64,000 nucleotides of DNA from Bacteroidia bacterium. Lineage in GTDB: Bacteria > Bacteroidota > Bacteroidia > J057. How positions within the stretch are numbered: position 1 is the stretch's first letter; every line of letters begins with the position of its first letter. The DNA lies in the NCBI GenBank assembly GCA_041391665.1, contig JAWKNO010000001.1, positions 1,488,001 through 1,552,000 on the forward strand. Direction: 5' to 3'. Of the stretch, positions 17,056 through 24,622 are shown piece after piece. Below the pieces are notes generated by a model. The model saw nothing but the letters and a program-made list of their open reading frames with translations. It ran no database searches and had not been told where the DNA came from. The position numbers were made by a program, and so were the translations under genes.

Positions 17056-18756
17056 ATGAAAAATATTTTGTCTGTATTCACCCTGATCTTTATGGCTTTG
17101 TCTTCTTTTGGACAGGAGGCTGTTTGGGTATTTTTTAAAGATAAAGGTTCTTTGTCCAGATTGGAAAATCCCCACTCATTTTTAAGTGCGGATGCGATTC
17201 TCCGTCGCGAAGAAAAAAATATTCCCATCACAGTCTCTGATCTTCCGGTAGAGCCTGCATATGTGAAAAGACTTAAGTCAAACAATTTTGAGGTAGTTTC
17301 GACTTCCCGCTGGCTTAATGCTGCGGTAGTGCGCATGGATTGCAGCCGCAGAGCGGAGGTTTTGTCGCTGGATTTTGTGGCGGGGATACGTCCTGTTGCC
17401 CAAATCGTATCGACTGCTACAGATGATGCGCCTGAAGCTATCAGCCCGGGCATTTATTCTCCCTTGCTTTACGGGCAGGCAGAAGAACAAAATAATATGC
17501 TGAATATCGCCGGTCTGCATGAAAGAGGATTTACCGGTCGGGGCGTGAAGATGGCGGTACTGGACGCAGGGTTTCGGGGAGTAGATACCATTGCGGCTTT
17601 TGATTCCATGCGGGCAGAACATCGCATTCTCGCTACCTGGGACTTTGTGGATAATGACGAGACGGTGTATCATTCGGATGCACATGGAACGCAGGTGCTT
17701 TCGGTAATTGCCGCGAATATTCCCGGTCAGTTGGTGGGAACCGCGCCCCATGTTTCAGTTATCCTATTACGCACCGAAAACTCCCGTTCTGAAACCCGCC
17801 AGGAGGAATACAATTGGGTAAAAGCTGTGGAAATGGCCGATTCTTTGGGGGTCGATATTATTCATTCTTCTCTGGGATATACCGAATTTGACGATGATGA
17901 AGAAAGTTATACCTACGAAGATATGAATGGGAATACCGCGATAACCACAAAGGCGGCGGATATGGCTGCCCGGAAAGGGATCATCATCACGGTAAGTGCG
18001 GGTAATGAAGGCGACAATCATTGGCAGCATATTGTGGCCCCATGCGACGCAGATAGTGTGTTGTGTGTAGGCTCTGTAGATCGTCTCCAGAATCTTTCTG
18101 GTTTTTCCTCGATCGGCCCTTCATCCGATGGTCGTATAAAACCAGATGTAGTTGCTATGGGAAGCCGCACCATGGCTGCAAATCCTAACAACAGAATTTA
18201 CGGGGTAAATGGCACCTCATTTTCCGGGCCGTTGATTGCAGGTTTTGCCGCTTGTCTCAGACAAGCGCATCCCGAACGCAGTAATATCGATATCATCCGT
18301 GCCGTCCGTCTGAGTGGAGACCAGGCCGGTCTTCCTGATGAAAAATATGGTTACGGCATTCCCGATGCGGTCAAAGCAGATTCGTTGCTTTCCAATGTGG
18401 AAGATCTGACGATGGTCAAAATCGAAACACTTGAAAAACCCCAGCGGGGACTAAAGGTTGTTCAAAAGCCTGTGATGATTCTAGATGCTGGAGACAATAT
18501 AGTTTTCACCGAAAAACCCCAAACTGCTGTGGTCGTAGGGGAGCAACAGGTAAGTATCAGTACAGAAGGAGCGGGTGCGGGCATCGTCAGCTATACAATC
18601 TATAAGGGCAAACAAAAACTTACGATCAGCGATACCGAACTGAGTGCGGGTGAAAAAACAATCACACTCAACACAAAATATCTGTTGAAAGGCAAATATT
18701 ATATCGATATCGTTACTGACAGATTCGAAGAAAAAATTCCTTTCGAAATCCGTTAA
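17056..18756 (+). CDS. Secreted subtilisin-like serine protease (S8)
   Basis: 566-aa exported protease. Signal peptide MKNILSVFTLIFMALSSFGQ is followed by an inhibitor-like prodomain of about 120 residues. The catalytic triad is visible as Asp in MAVLDAGFRG, His in DAHGTQVLSV and Ser in NGTSFSGPLIAG, with the oxyanion Asn in VSAGNEGD. The C-terminal 80 residues form an Ig-like/beta domain ending GKYYIDIVTDRFEEKIPFEI, which resembles a type IX (type A) sorting signal without the usual YPNP opening. Followed 17 nt later by an EI24 gene. Confidence 0.92.
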   Translation: MKNILSVFTLIFMALSSFGQEAVWVFFKDKGSLSRLENPHSFLSADAILRREEKNIPITVSDLPVEPAYVKRLKSNNFEVVSTSRWLNAAVVRMDCSRRAEVLSLDFVAGIRPVAQIVSTATDDAPEAISPGIYSPLLYGQAEEQNNMLNIAGLHERGFTGRGVKMAVLDAGFRGVDTIAAFDSMRAEHRILATWDFVDNDETVYHSDAHGTQVLSVIAANIPGQLVGTAPHVSVILLRTENSRSETRQEEYNWVKAVEMADSLGVDIIHSSLGYTEFDDDEESYTYEDMNGNTAITTKAADMAARKGIIITVSAGNEGDNHWQHIVAPCDADSVLCVGSVDRLQNLSGFSSIGPSSDGRIKPDVVAMGSRTMAANPNNRIYGVNGTSFSGPLIAGFAACLRQAHPERSNIDIIRAVRLSGDQAGLPDEKYGYGIPDAVKADSLLSNVEDLTMVKIETLEKPQRGLKVVQKPVMILDAGDNIVFTEKPQTAVVVGEQQVSISTEGAGAGIVSYTIYKGKQKLTISDTELSAGEKTITLNTKYLLKGKYYIDIVTDRFEEKIPFEIR

Positions 18757-18773
18757 TATAACCCCTGGCTTCT

Positions 18774-19517
18774 ATGATTAAAGATATTTCGGATAGTCTT
18801 TCCGCCTATGGAAAGGCGTTGAGAATGATCGGACAGTACAATCTGTGGCGATATATTATGATCCCGGGCTTGGTAAGTGTGGTAGCTATATTTTTGTTGT
18901 TAGCAGGCCCGGTAGTATGGTTTGCCAACAGCTCGGTGGAGCAGATGATTGTGGACATGATTCCCATCGAGGGGTTGAAAGGAATTGCCGAAGGCCTGGC
19001 AGATGTGCTGGTCTTGTTAATTACCGTGTTTTTCATCTTCTTTTTTGGGAAATATATTGTCCTTGCTGTTGTATCTCCATTTATGGGAGCACTTTCAGAG
19101 AAGATCGAAGAGATTGAAACCGGCAAAAAGGTTTTATCGGACAGCCATTTTTTTGCAGACCTGATCCGGGGGATTACGGTTTCGCTGCGGAATCTGCTGA
19201 TAGAAATATTTTTGACACTACTTATACTGCCGTTGCATCTGATCCCAGTTATAGGAACGATTGCGGCCACAGCGCTGAGTGTGAGTGTAGAGGCTTATTT
19301 TGCCGGTTTTGGCAATATGGATTACACACTGGAGCGGAAACGATACAGCGTTGGGCAGAGTGTTTCATTTATTCGCCAAAACCGGAGTAAGGCCATAGGC
19401 AATGGCCTCGGTTTCCTCGGAATATTAATGATACCGGTACTTGGATGGTTTATGGCCCCGGCGTTGGCAACGATAGCCGCAACCATTACCTCGTTGAGCG
19501 TATTGCAGAAAGATTAG
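18774..19517 (+). CDS. EI24-domain (CysZ-like) integral membrane protein
   Basis: 247-aa membrane protein with four to five hydrophobic segments; the opening (YGKALRMIGQYNLWRYIMIPG) and the motif region YIVLAVVSPFMGALSEKIEE are typical of the EI24 family, which includes the sulfate permease CysZ. Substrate is unknown here. It follows the subtilase on the same strand and overlaps the nuoB stop by 4 bp on the opposite strand. Confidence 0.82.
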   Translation: MIKDISDSLSAYGKALRMIGQYNLWRYIMIPGLVSVVAIFLLLAGPVVWFANSSVEQMIVDMIPIEGLKGIAEGLADVLVLLITVFFIFFFGKYIVLAVVSPFMGALSEKIEEIETGKKVLSDSHFFADLIRGITVSLRNLLIEIFLTLLILPLHLIPVIGTIAATALSVSVEAYFAGFGNMDYTLERKRYSVGQSVSFIRQNRSKAIGNGLGFLGILMIPVLGWFMAPALATIAATITSLSVLQKD

Positions 19518-20008
19518 TCCTGGAGGAGCGAGTGTTCCTTCCGGATTTTTTCCTGAATCGTCTGAAGTGCTTTGATAACAGATTCTGGTCTGGGCGGACA
19601 GCCGGGAATATATACATCAACGGGAAGGAAATTGTCTACCCCTTGAACAACGCCATAAGCTCTGTGCATACCACCGGTAGAAGCGCAGGCTCCCATTGCG
19701 AAGCACCATTTTGGGTCAGGCATTTGGTCCCAGATGCGTTTGATTGCATGAGACATTTTGTAGGTACACCATCCGGCTACGATCATGAGGTCAGCCTGAC
19801 GAGGTGAAAAGCGAAATACTTCACTGCCAAACCGGGATACATCATATTTAGGTCCGGCGAAAGCCATCATTTCGATTGCGCAGCAGGCAAGCCCCATGGG
19901 CATTGGCCATAAAGCATTGGTACGTGCCCAGTTGGTCACAAAATCAACGGTGGTGAGCATATACCCCTGCTGAGGTAATTGTTTTGCTAATGCTTTTTCT
20001 AATCCCAT
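19514..20008 (-). CDS. nuoB: NADH-quinone oxidoreductase subunit B
   Basis: 164-aa subunit of respiratory complex I that carries the terminal iron-sulfur cluster N2. The four ligand cysteines are seen at Cys42-Cys43 (LACCAIEMMAF), Cys108 (MGACASTGGM) and Cys137 (IPGCPPRPE). It is transcribed from nuoA (56-nt gap). Unusually, no nuoC or nuoD follows: the downstream neighbour is the convergent EI24 gene, which overlaps the nuoB stop. The other complex I genes must therefore lie elsewhere. Confidence 0.95.
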   Translation of the reverse strand: MGLEKALAKQLPQQGYMLTTVDFVTNWARTNALWPMPMGLACCAIEMMAFAGPKYDVSRFGSEVFRFSPRQADLMIVAGWCTYKMSHAIKRIWDQMPDPKWCFAMGACASTGGMHRAYGVVQGVDNFLPVDVYIPGCPPRPESVIKALQTIQEKIRKEHSLLQD

Positions 20009-20064
20009 GACAATAAAACCGGATTAATGAATATTTTGTTTTGATTGGAATGAAGATAGTCAGA

Positions 20065-20463
20065 TTACCACTTCAGCCCGCCTTTTTTATAAACGTAAAT
20101 GTATCCTACAAAAAGAATCAGAATAAAAACCAGCATTTCAACAAAAGGGAACACCCCAAATTTTTGAAGCAACTGGCGGTACTGAACAGCCCATGGATAC
20201 ATAAATACCACCTCGATATCAAAGAGGATAAATAACATCGCAACGAGATAGAATTTTACAGAGAAACGCTCATTGGCCGAACCTACGGGATCCATACCGC
20301 TTTCATATACCGAACCTTTGACCTTATTGGGACGGGCGGGCCCCAACAGCCAGGAAAGATTGGTAAGCAACAACCCCAGAAACAGTGCGATACTGATCAG
20401 GATAAAAATAGGAACGTAGTTGAGTATAGTTGTGGACAGGATCATCGGTGTATTTATCTCCAT
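20065..20463 (-). CDS. nuoA: NADH-quinone oxidoreductase subunit A
   Basis: 132-aa membrane subunit of complex I with three helices. Family signatures are YESGMDPVGSANERFSVKFY, FILFDIEVVFMYPWAV and the N-terminal hydrophobic helix. Together with nuoB, the only complex I genes in the window. The start ATG at 20463 is favoured because it opens the first helix (MEINTPMILSTTILNYVPIF). Confidence 0.94.
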   Translation of the reverse strand: MEINTPMILSTTILNYVPIFILISIALFLGLLLTNLSWLLGPARPNKVKGSVYESGMDPVGSANERFSVKFYLVAMLFILFDIEVVFMYPWAVQYRQLLQKFGVFPFVEMLVFILILFVGYIYVYKKGGLKW

Positions 20464-20535
20464 AACTGATCATTCTGAATTAGCCCCTAAATATAGAGAC
20501 AATTGCCGGATTCTTCCAATTATTTCATAAAAAAA

Positions 20536-20555
20536 GGGAAGCCGTAAGACTTCCC
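20536..20555 (-). terminator. Rho-independent terminator of the 79-aa gene
   Basis: Stem GGGAAG/CTTCCC with an 8-nt loop, flanked by A- and T-runs (20530-20535 and 20561-20568), sits 28 nt after the stop of the 79-aa minus-strand gene. Confidence 0.75.
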
Positions 20556-20583
20556 ATCGCATTTTTTTGAATAAGAGAAACTG

Positions 20584-20823
20584 TTAGTTGAGAGAAACAT
20601 TGTGCATTTCTTCCAACTGGCTGATCATGCGGGTAAGTTTTCTGTTTTCGCGTTCACCCAGATTTCTTACACCAATTCTTTCAGCTTCGTGGATCATGTC
20701 GAGACGAGTGCCAAGCTCATGATAGCTGAGCAAAGTACTGCCGTTAAGTTTGTTTCTAACAACTTCCCTGTTCAGAAAGCTCTTAGTGTTCTGTAATTTT
20801 GAGTGCAACTCTTGAGAAGTCAT
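20584..20823 (-). CDS. Small conserved-looking protein of unknown function (79 aa)
   Basis: 79-residue soluble, charged protein without signal peptide or Cys. It is predicted mostly helical (KLQNTKSFLNREVVRNKL, LGTRLDMIHEAERIG, ENRKLTRMISQLEEMHN), perhaps a short coiled coil. I do not recognise a family. It has its own good promoter (TTTG-N20-TATATTTG) and its own strong terminator, so it is very likely a real single-gene transcription unit. Function cannot be inferred. Confidence 0.7.
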   Translation of the reverse strand: MTSQELHSKLQNTKSFLNREVVRNKLNGSTLLSYHELGTRLDMIHEAERIGVRNLGERENRKLTRMISQLEEMHNVSLN

Positions 20824-21137
20824 AAAGAGAAGTGATTTTGAGACATACTAAACCTAATATCCTCGCAAATATAAGAGGAAAAACCGGACTTCCCAAATAA
20901 AATGTTAAAAAAAACGAGCAAATACTGCCAATTATTGCATGAACCGTAATCGTTTACGTAAAAAATAAAATTTTTATAAAATCCTGTATATTCTGTGATT
21001 ACTGCCTGTTGAAGCGGAAATGACGGGTAACAGGAAAGTCTGATTTTTCGTTTTTTTGTTTTATAATGAAGAAATGTTTCGCGATTATCTTACATGACCG
21101 TCTTTGAAAGAATTTATCAGTTCTTGTCATCAGAACT
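20824..21137. other. Intergenic region with promoter of the 79-aa gene
   Basis: The 314 bp hold the minus-strand promoter (20866-20897) and are otherwise AT-rich. A weak inverted repeat (AGTTCT/AGAACT, about 21117-21135) lies just after the def stop but lacks a T-run. No RNA gene or protein-coding signal was found. Confidence 0.5.
20866..20897 (-). promoter_or_regulatory. Bacteroidota promoter of the 79-aa gene
   Basis: On the minus strand TTTG (20897-20894) is followed after 20 nt by TATATTTG (20873-20866), a full match to TTTG/TAnnTTTG. The predicted leader is about 37 nt. Confidence 0.6.
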
Positions 21138-21692
21138 TCATGCCTTCCTGTTAAACTTCATCGGGTATTCTACATCTATATCTCCTCTGATGATTCGCTG
21201 TAGTTTGGGCTTTAGCATAGAGCGGCGGAGATTGGATATATGATCCATAAAAAGGATGCCCTCCAAATGGTCATATTCGTGCTGGATCACTCTGGCTTTC
21301 ATACCAGAAAAGGTTTCGGTTTTCTCTTCAAAATTTTCGTCGAAGTAGTGGAGGGTAATATCACTTCTTCTCCTTACCACTTCGCGTATATCAGGAATGC
21401 TTAAGCAGCCTTCTTCAAATCCCCAGGGTTTACCTACTTCCTCCACTTTTTGGGGATTAATAAATACCCGTTTGAAGTCCTGCATTTCTTCGTCTTCCAT
21501 AGGGGCACCATCCACTACAAACACCCGTATCGGAAGATTGATCTGGGGCGCAGCCAATCCCACTCCCTGGGCATTATGCATGGTTTCAAACATATTTTCT
21601 ATCAATACAGGCAGATCCGGATACTCGGGGCCGATTTCTGCTGCTTTTGTTCTCAATACCTGATGGCCGTAACCTACGATGGGAAGAATCAT
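21138..21692 (-). CDS. def: Peptide deformylase
   Basis: 184-aa metalloenzyme removing the N-formyl group from nascent proteins. All three family motifs are intact: GVGLAAPQ (43-50), EGCLS (94-98, Cys metal ligand) and HEYDH (138-142, the two His ligands and catalytic Glu). Last gene of a long minus-strand run; ruvX lies 64 nt upstream. Confidence 0.96.
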   Translation of the reverse strand: MILPIVGYGHQVLRTKAAEIGPEYPDLPVLIENMFETMHNAQGVGLAAPQINLPIRVFVVDGAPMEDEEMQDFKRVFINPQKVEEVGKPWGFEEGCLSIPDIREVVRRRSDITLHYFDENFEEKTETFSGMKARVIQHEYDHLEGILFMDHISNLRRSMLKPKLQRIIRGDIDVEYPMKFNRKA

Positions 21693-21756
21693 GTTTTTCT
21701 CTTTGCGACTATTTTCCAGCTCGCAAATTTCTCTCTTTCCGGCAAAAAATCAAAAC

Positions 21757-22167
21757 TTAACGATTTTCCATAAACTCCTGAAGAATAATTGTCGCACTAA
21801 TCTGGTTTACCAGGTGTTTGTCTTGTCTTTTTTTTCGGCTCAAACCTGCGTCAATCATCGTCTGGAAGGCCATTTTGGAGGTAAATCGCTCATCCCGGAA
21901 ATGTATTTTTACCTGTGGGTATTTTTTTTGCAACTGATCACCCAGATTTCTCACGGCTTCAGTAACATGGGTATCCGTGCCATCTGTGCGGGTCGGAAAC
22001 CCCAACACGATTTCACTGATCGCTTCGCTGGCAAATAGTTCTGCTAACTTATTGTCCAACCCGCTGGTATCAAAACTACCAATACCCGTGGCAATGATCT
22101 GCATCGGGTCTGTCCAGGCCAGGCCTGTGCGTTTTAATCCATAATCAATAGCTATGATCCGTGGCAT
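21757..22167 (-). CDS. ruvX: Putative pre-16S rRNA nuclease / Holliday junction resolvase RuvX (YqgF)
   Basis: 136-aa RNase H-fold nuclease. Seen are the first acidic strand IIAIDYGLKRTGLAW, the LGFPTRTDGT loop with VTEAVRNLGDQL, and the Asp-Glu motif HFRDERFTS. Homologues process the 5' end of 16S rRNA. Located 7 nt after the histidine-kinase gene. Confidence 0.92.
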   Translation of the reverse strand: MPRIIAIDYGLKRTGLAWTDPMQIIATGIGSFDTSGLDNKLAELFASEAISEIVLGFPTRTDGTDTHVTEAVRNLGDQLQKKYPQVKIHFRDERFTSKMAFQTMIDAGLSRKKRQDKHLVNQISATIILQEFMENR

Positions 22168-22174
22168 ACAGTCT

Positions 22175-23392
22175 TCATGATTTATAGGTTTTGGGAAGGA
22201 GTACCCGGAAGGTCGTACCCTTGTCGACTTCTGAGGATTTTACAAATATTTTCCCCTGGTGATAATTTTCAACTATTCTTTTTGTCAGGCTCAGGCCCAA
22301 TCCCCATCCGCGTTTTTTGGTAGTAAATCCGGGTTCGAATACTTTTTTGAAATTGCTTTTGGGTATGCCTTTTCCTGTATCTGTAACATCAATATAATAC
22401 TGAAGCCCTCTTTCTCCAGCATCAATGCGGATTACGCCTTCTTTGGACTGTATGGCATCCAAGGCATTTTTAAGAAGATTTTCAATCACCCAGTCAAAGA
22501 GCTGTGGGTTGACAAACAGCTTACTCTCCAGGGGAATATTGTTATGTAGTTCCAGTTTGATACTGCCTCGCTGAGTCATTCGTTTTTTGAGGTACTCGGC
22601 AGAATGATCCAGGACTTTTTTGAGACTTGTCTCAACGAGTTCGGGTTTGGAACCAATCTTTGAAAACCGTTCTGCGATATTTTCCAGCCTTTTGATGTCC
22701 CGCTCCATCTCTAATATGAGTTCGCTGTCATCGGGGCGGTTCTCCATTTTGAGCTTCAGCAATTCAATCCAGGCCATAAGACTGGATACCGGTGTCCCAA
22801 GCTGGTGGGCGGTTTCTTTTGCCAGTCCTACCCAAACTTTATTTTGTTCGTTTCGTTTGGCGATCGCAAACCCTGCAAACACGGCACCGATAAACACAAA
22901 GGCCACAAGCATCTGCACAAAGGGAAACCATCGAAGCCGCTGTACGAGAAGAGAATTTCCGTAGTAAACCTTTTGAAAACGCCCGTCATCAAATTCGACT
23001 TCTATGGGAGGATATTCCTGCTTTAACTGTGCAAGTTTTTTCCGTATGGCGATTTCTCTTTCCGCTTCAGTAAGGGTTTCCGGAAGTTGAATATTGTCGC
23101 CGTCAATCGATTCTCCTTCACCAACCAGAATTTTTGGCGTTTGGTCATCATTGGGGCGTATAATTCTGCTATGGATAAACGCGAGCGCTTCTGACGCAGA
23201 ATTGGGATCATCCGGGTCAATTTCGTCTGTGATAAATTTGAGTGCGTCGCGATATAATTCCACCCCTGATTTTTCTTTTTCTTCCAACTGCCTGGCCAGG
23301 TAATTGGAGTACACCAAAGATCCCGTGAGAATGATCCCGGCAAATCCATATATGATCAGACGGGTGAGCAGTCTTGTTTCAAATGAAAGCAT
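22175..23392 (-). CDS. Membrane sensor histidine kinase
   Basis: 405-aa kinase with a first helix at residues 12-29, a periplasmic region of about 120 residues, and a second helix at about 157-178. The dimerization/phosphoacceptor box is KETAHQLGTPVSS with His196. ATP-binding boxes follow: NLLKNALDAI (N), DTGKGI (G1) and GWGLGLSLTKRIVENY (G2). The periplasmic domain has no recognised fold. No response regulator is adjacent, so it is an orphan kinase. Nearest neighbours are ruvX (7 nt downstream) and a glycosyltransferase (4 nt upstream). Confidence 0.88.
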   Translation of the reverse strand: MLSFETRLLTRLIIYGFAGIILTGSLVYSNYLARQLEEKEKSGVELYRDALKFITDEIDPDDPNSASEALAFIHSRIIRPNDDQTPKILVGEGESIDGDNIQLPETLTEAEREIAIRKKLAQLKQEYPPIEVEFDDGRFQKVYYGNSLLVQRLRWFPFVQMLVAFVFIGAVFAGFAIAKRNEQNKVWVGLAKETAHQLGTPVSSLMAWIELLKLKMENRPDDSELILEMERDIKRLENIAERFSKIGSKPELVETSLKKVLDHSAEYLKKRMTQRGSIKLELHNNIPLESKLFVNPQLFDWVIENLLKNALDAIQSKEGVIRIDAGERGLQYYIDVTDTGKGIPKSNFKKVFEPGFTTKKRGWGLGLSLTKRIVENYHQGKIFVKSSEVDKGTTFRVLLPKTYKS

Positions 23393-23396
23393 GCTA

Positions 23397-24566
23397 TTAT
23401 TGTTTCAGCAAAGTTTCCAGCTTTTGCACTGATGTTTCCCAACTAAAATGGTTCTTTACGAAAGATACCCCTTTATTGCTTAAGGTCTGATGTAAATTTT
23501 TATCTCTATAAATGCGAATGACCTGCGCGGCAAAGGATTCTGCGGTGTCGGCAAGCAGGATTTCTGTATTTGTTTCTGCACCTATGGCGTTATTGACCAG
23601 CGGGGTTGTTACGCAGGGAATGCCCATAGCCATAGCCTCGAGGATTTTATTCTGCTGGCCGCTTCCCGTGAATAATGGCGCGACAAAAACTTCTCCCTGG
23701 GTATAGGCGTCTCTGATATCTTCAACCCAACCTGAAACAGAGACTCTGGGGTCTTTTTCCAATATCGTTACCCCTGAGGTGGGACGTGCTCCGGCCAATA
23801 ATACCCTGGCATCAGGAATCTGTTTCCATATTTCGGGCATGATTTTCCGTACCAGAAACCGCGCTGCCGTGACATTGGGGAAATAGCCCAGGTTCCCGAC
23901 AAATACTACAAGGTATTCTGGCTTTGGGGGCTTTTCCTTCCGGGAAAAATATTGCGTATCTATCCCGTTGGGGATAATGCTTACGCCTGCCTGGGCCTCC
24001 TCTGGCAACAACTGCCGGTCCTGCTCCGAAATAATGGTTCGCACACCCGATTGCCGGGAAGCATATATTTCTGCCTGTGATAATTTTTGGGCTTCCCACT
24101 TAAAAAATGGACGAAGCCAGGAGCTTGCATGTTCGGCCCGGCGATTCATACCTACCGAAAAACAATCCATATAATCCAGTATCAGCGGCAAATCCCAGTT
24201 TTGAGTATATGGATACATCCGTATCAACTGACAGAATACGGCATCGGGTTTTTCTGCTGCTAATATCCTATCGAGCTGTTTTTTTACTGATTGCCTGAAA
24301 AAATACCCTACCTGAAACGGATGACCGGAAAATATGGTCATGATCAGGTGCCAGATAATGCCGGGCCGTGTAAGTGGAAAGGTGAAGACCTGCGAGCAGA
24401 ATGGTTTCAACGCTTCAAAATCTTCGTTACTTATCGACTGGTCTGTAAGTGAGCAAAGTACAATTTCGTGTTTCTGACTCAGCACCCGTATCTGATGATA
24501 GATACGAAGTTTGTCCCCTTTTTCAAGTGGATACGGAAATCGTGAGGTGAGAATCATCAGCTTCAT
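23397..24566 (-). CDS. Family 4-type glycosyltransferase
   Basis: 389-aa GT-B glycosyltransferase. The N-terminal half starts MKLMILTSRFPYPLEKGDKLR, as in exopolysaccharide GT4 enzymes. In the C-terminal half, VFVGNLGYFPNVTAARFLV, the linker SVSGWVEDIRDAY and the nucleotide-sugar binding helix GSGQQNKILEAMAMGIPCVTT (conserved Glu of the E-x7-E motif region) are visible. Likely substrate is a nucleotide sugar for an envelope glycan. It is in line with an ABC exporter 56 nt upstream and a kinase 4 nt downstream. Confidence 0.85.
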   Translation of the reverse strand: MKLMILTSRFPYPLEKGDKLRIYHQIRVLSQKHEIVLCSLTDQSISNEDFEALKPFCSQVFTFPLTRPGIIWHLIMTIFSGHPFQVGYFFRQSVKKQLDRILAAEKPDAVFCQLIRMYPYTQNWDLPLILDYMDCFSVGMNRRAEHASSWLRPFFKWEAQKLSQAEIYASRQSGVRTIISEQDRQLLPEEAQAGVSIIPNGIDTQYFSRKEKPPKPEYLVVFVGNLGYFPNVTAARFLVRKIMPEIWKQIPDARVLLAGARPTSGVTILEKDPRVSVSGWVEDIRDAYTQGEVFVAPLFTGSGQQNKILEAMAMGIPCVTTPLVNNAIGAETNTEILLADTAESFAAQVIRIYRDKNLHQTLSNKGVSFVKNHFSWETSVQKLETLLKQ

Positions 24567-24622
24567 ACAGGGGCAATTTACGATTTTTACCCATGCAACG
24601 AATACAGATGACGTACGAATGC

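Noticed and set aside
20940..20960. AATCGTTTACG-type dyad, possibly a LacI-type operator
   Set aside because: Imperfect, not placed at a promoter, and no regulator gene is adjacent.
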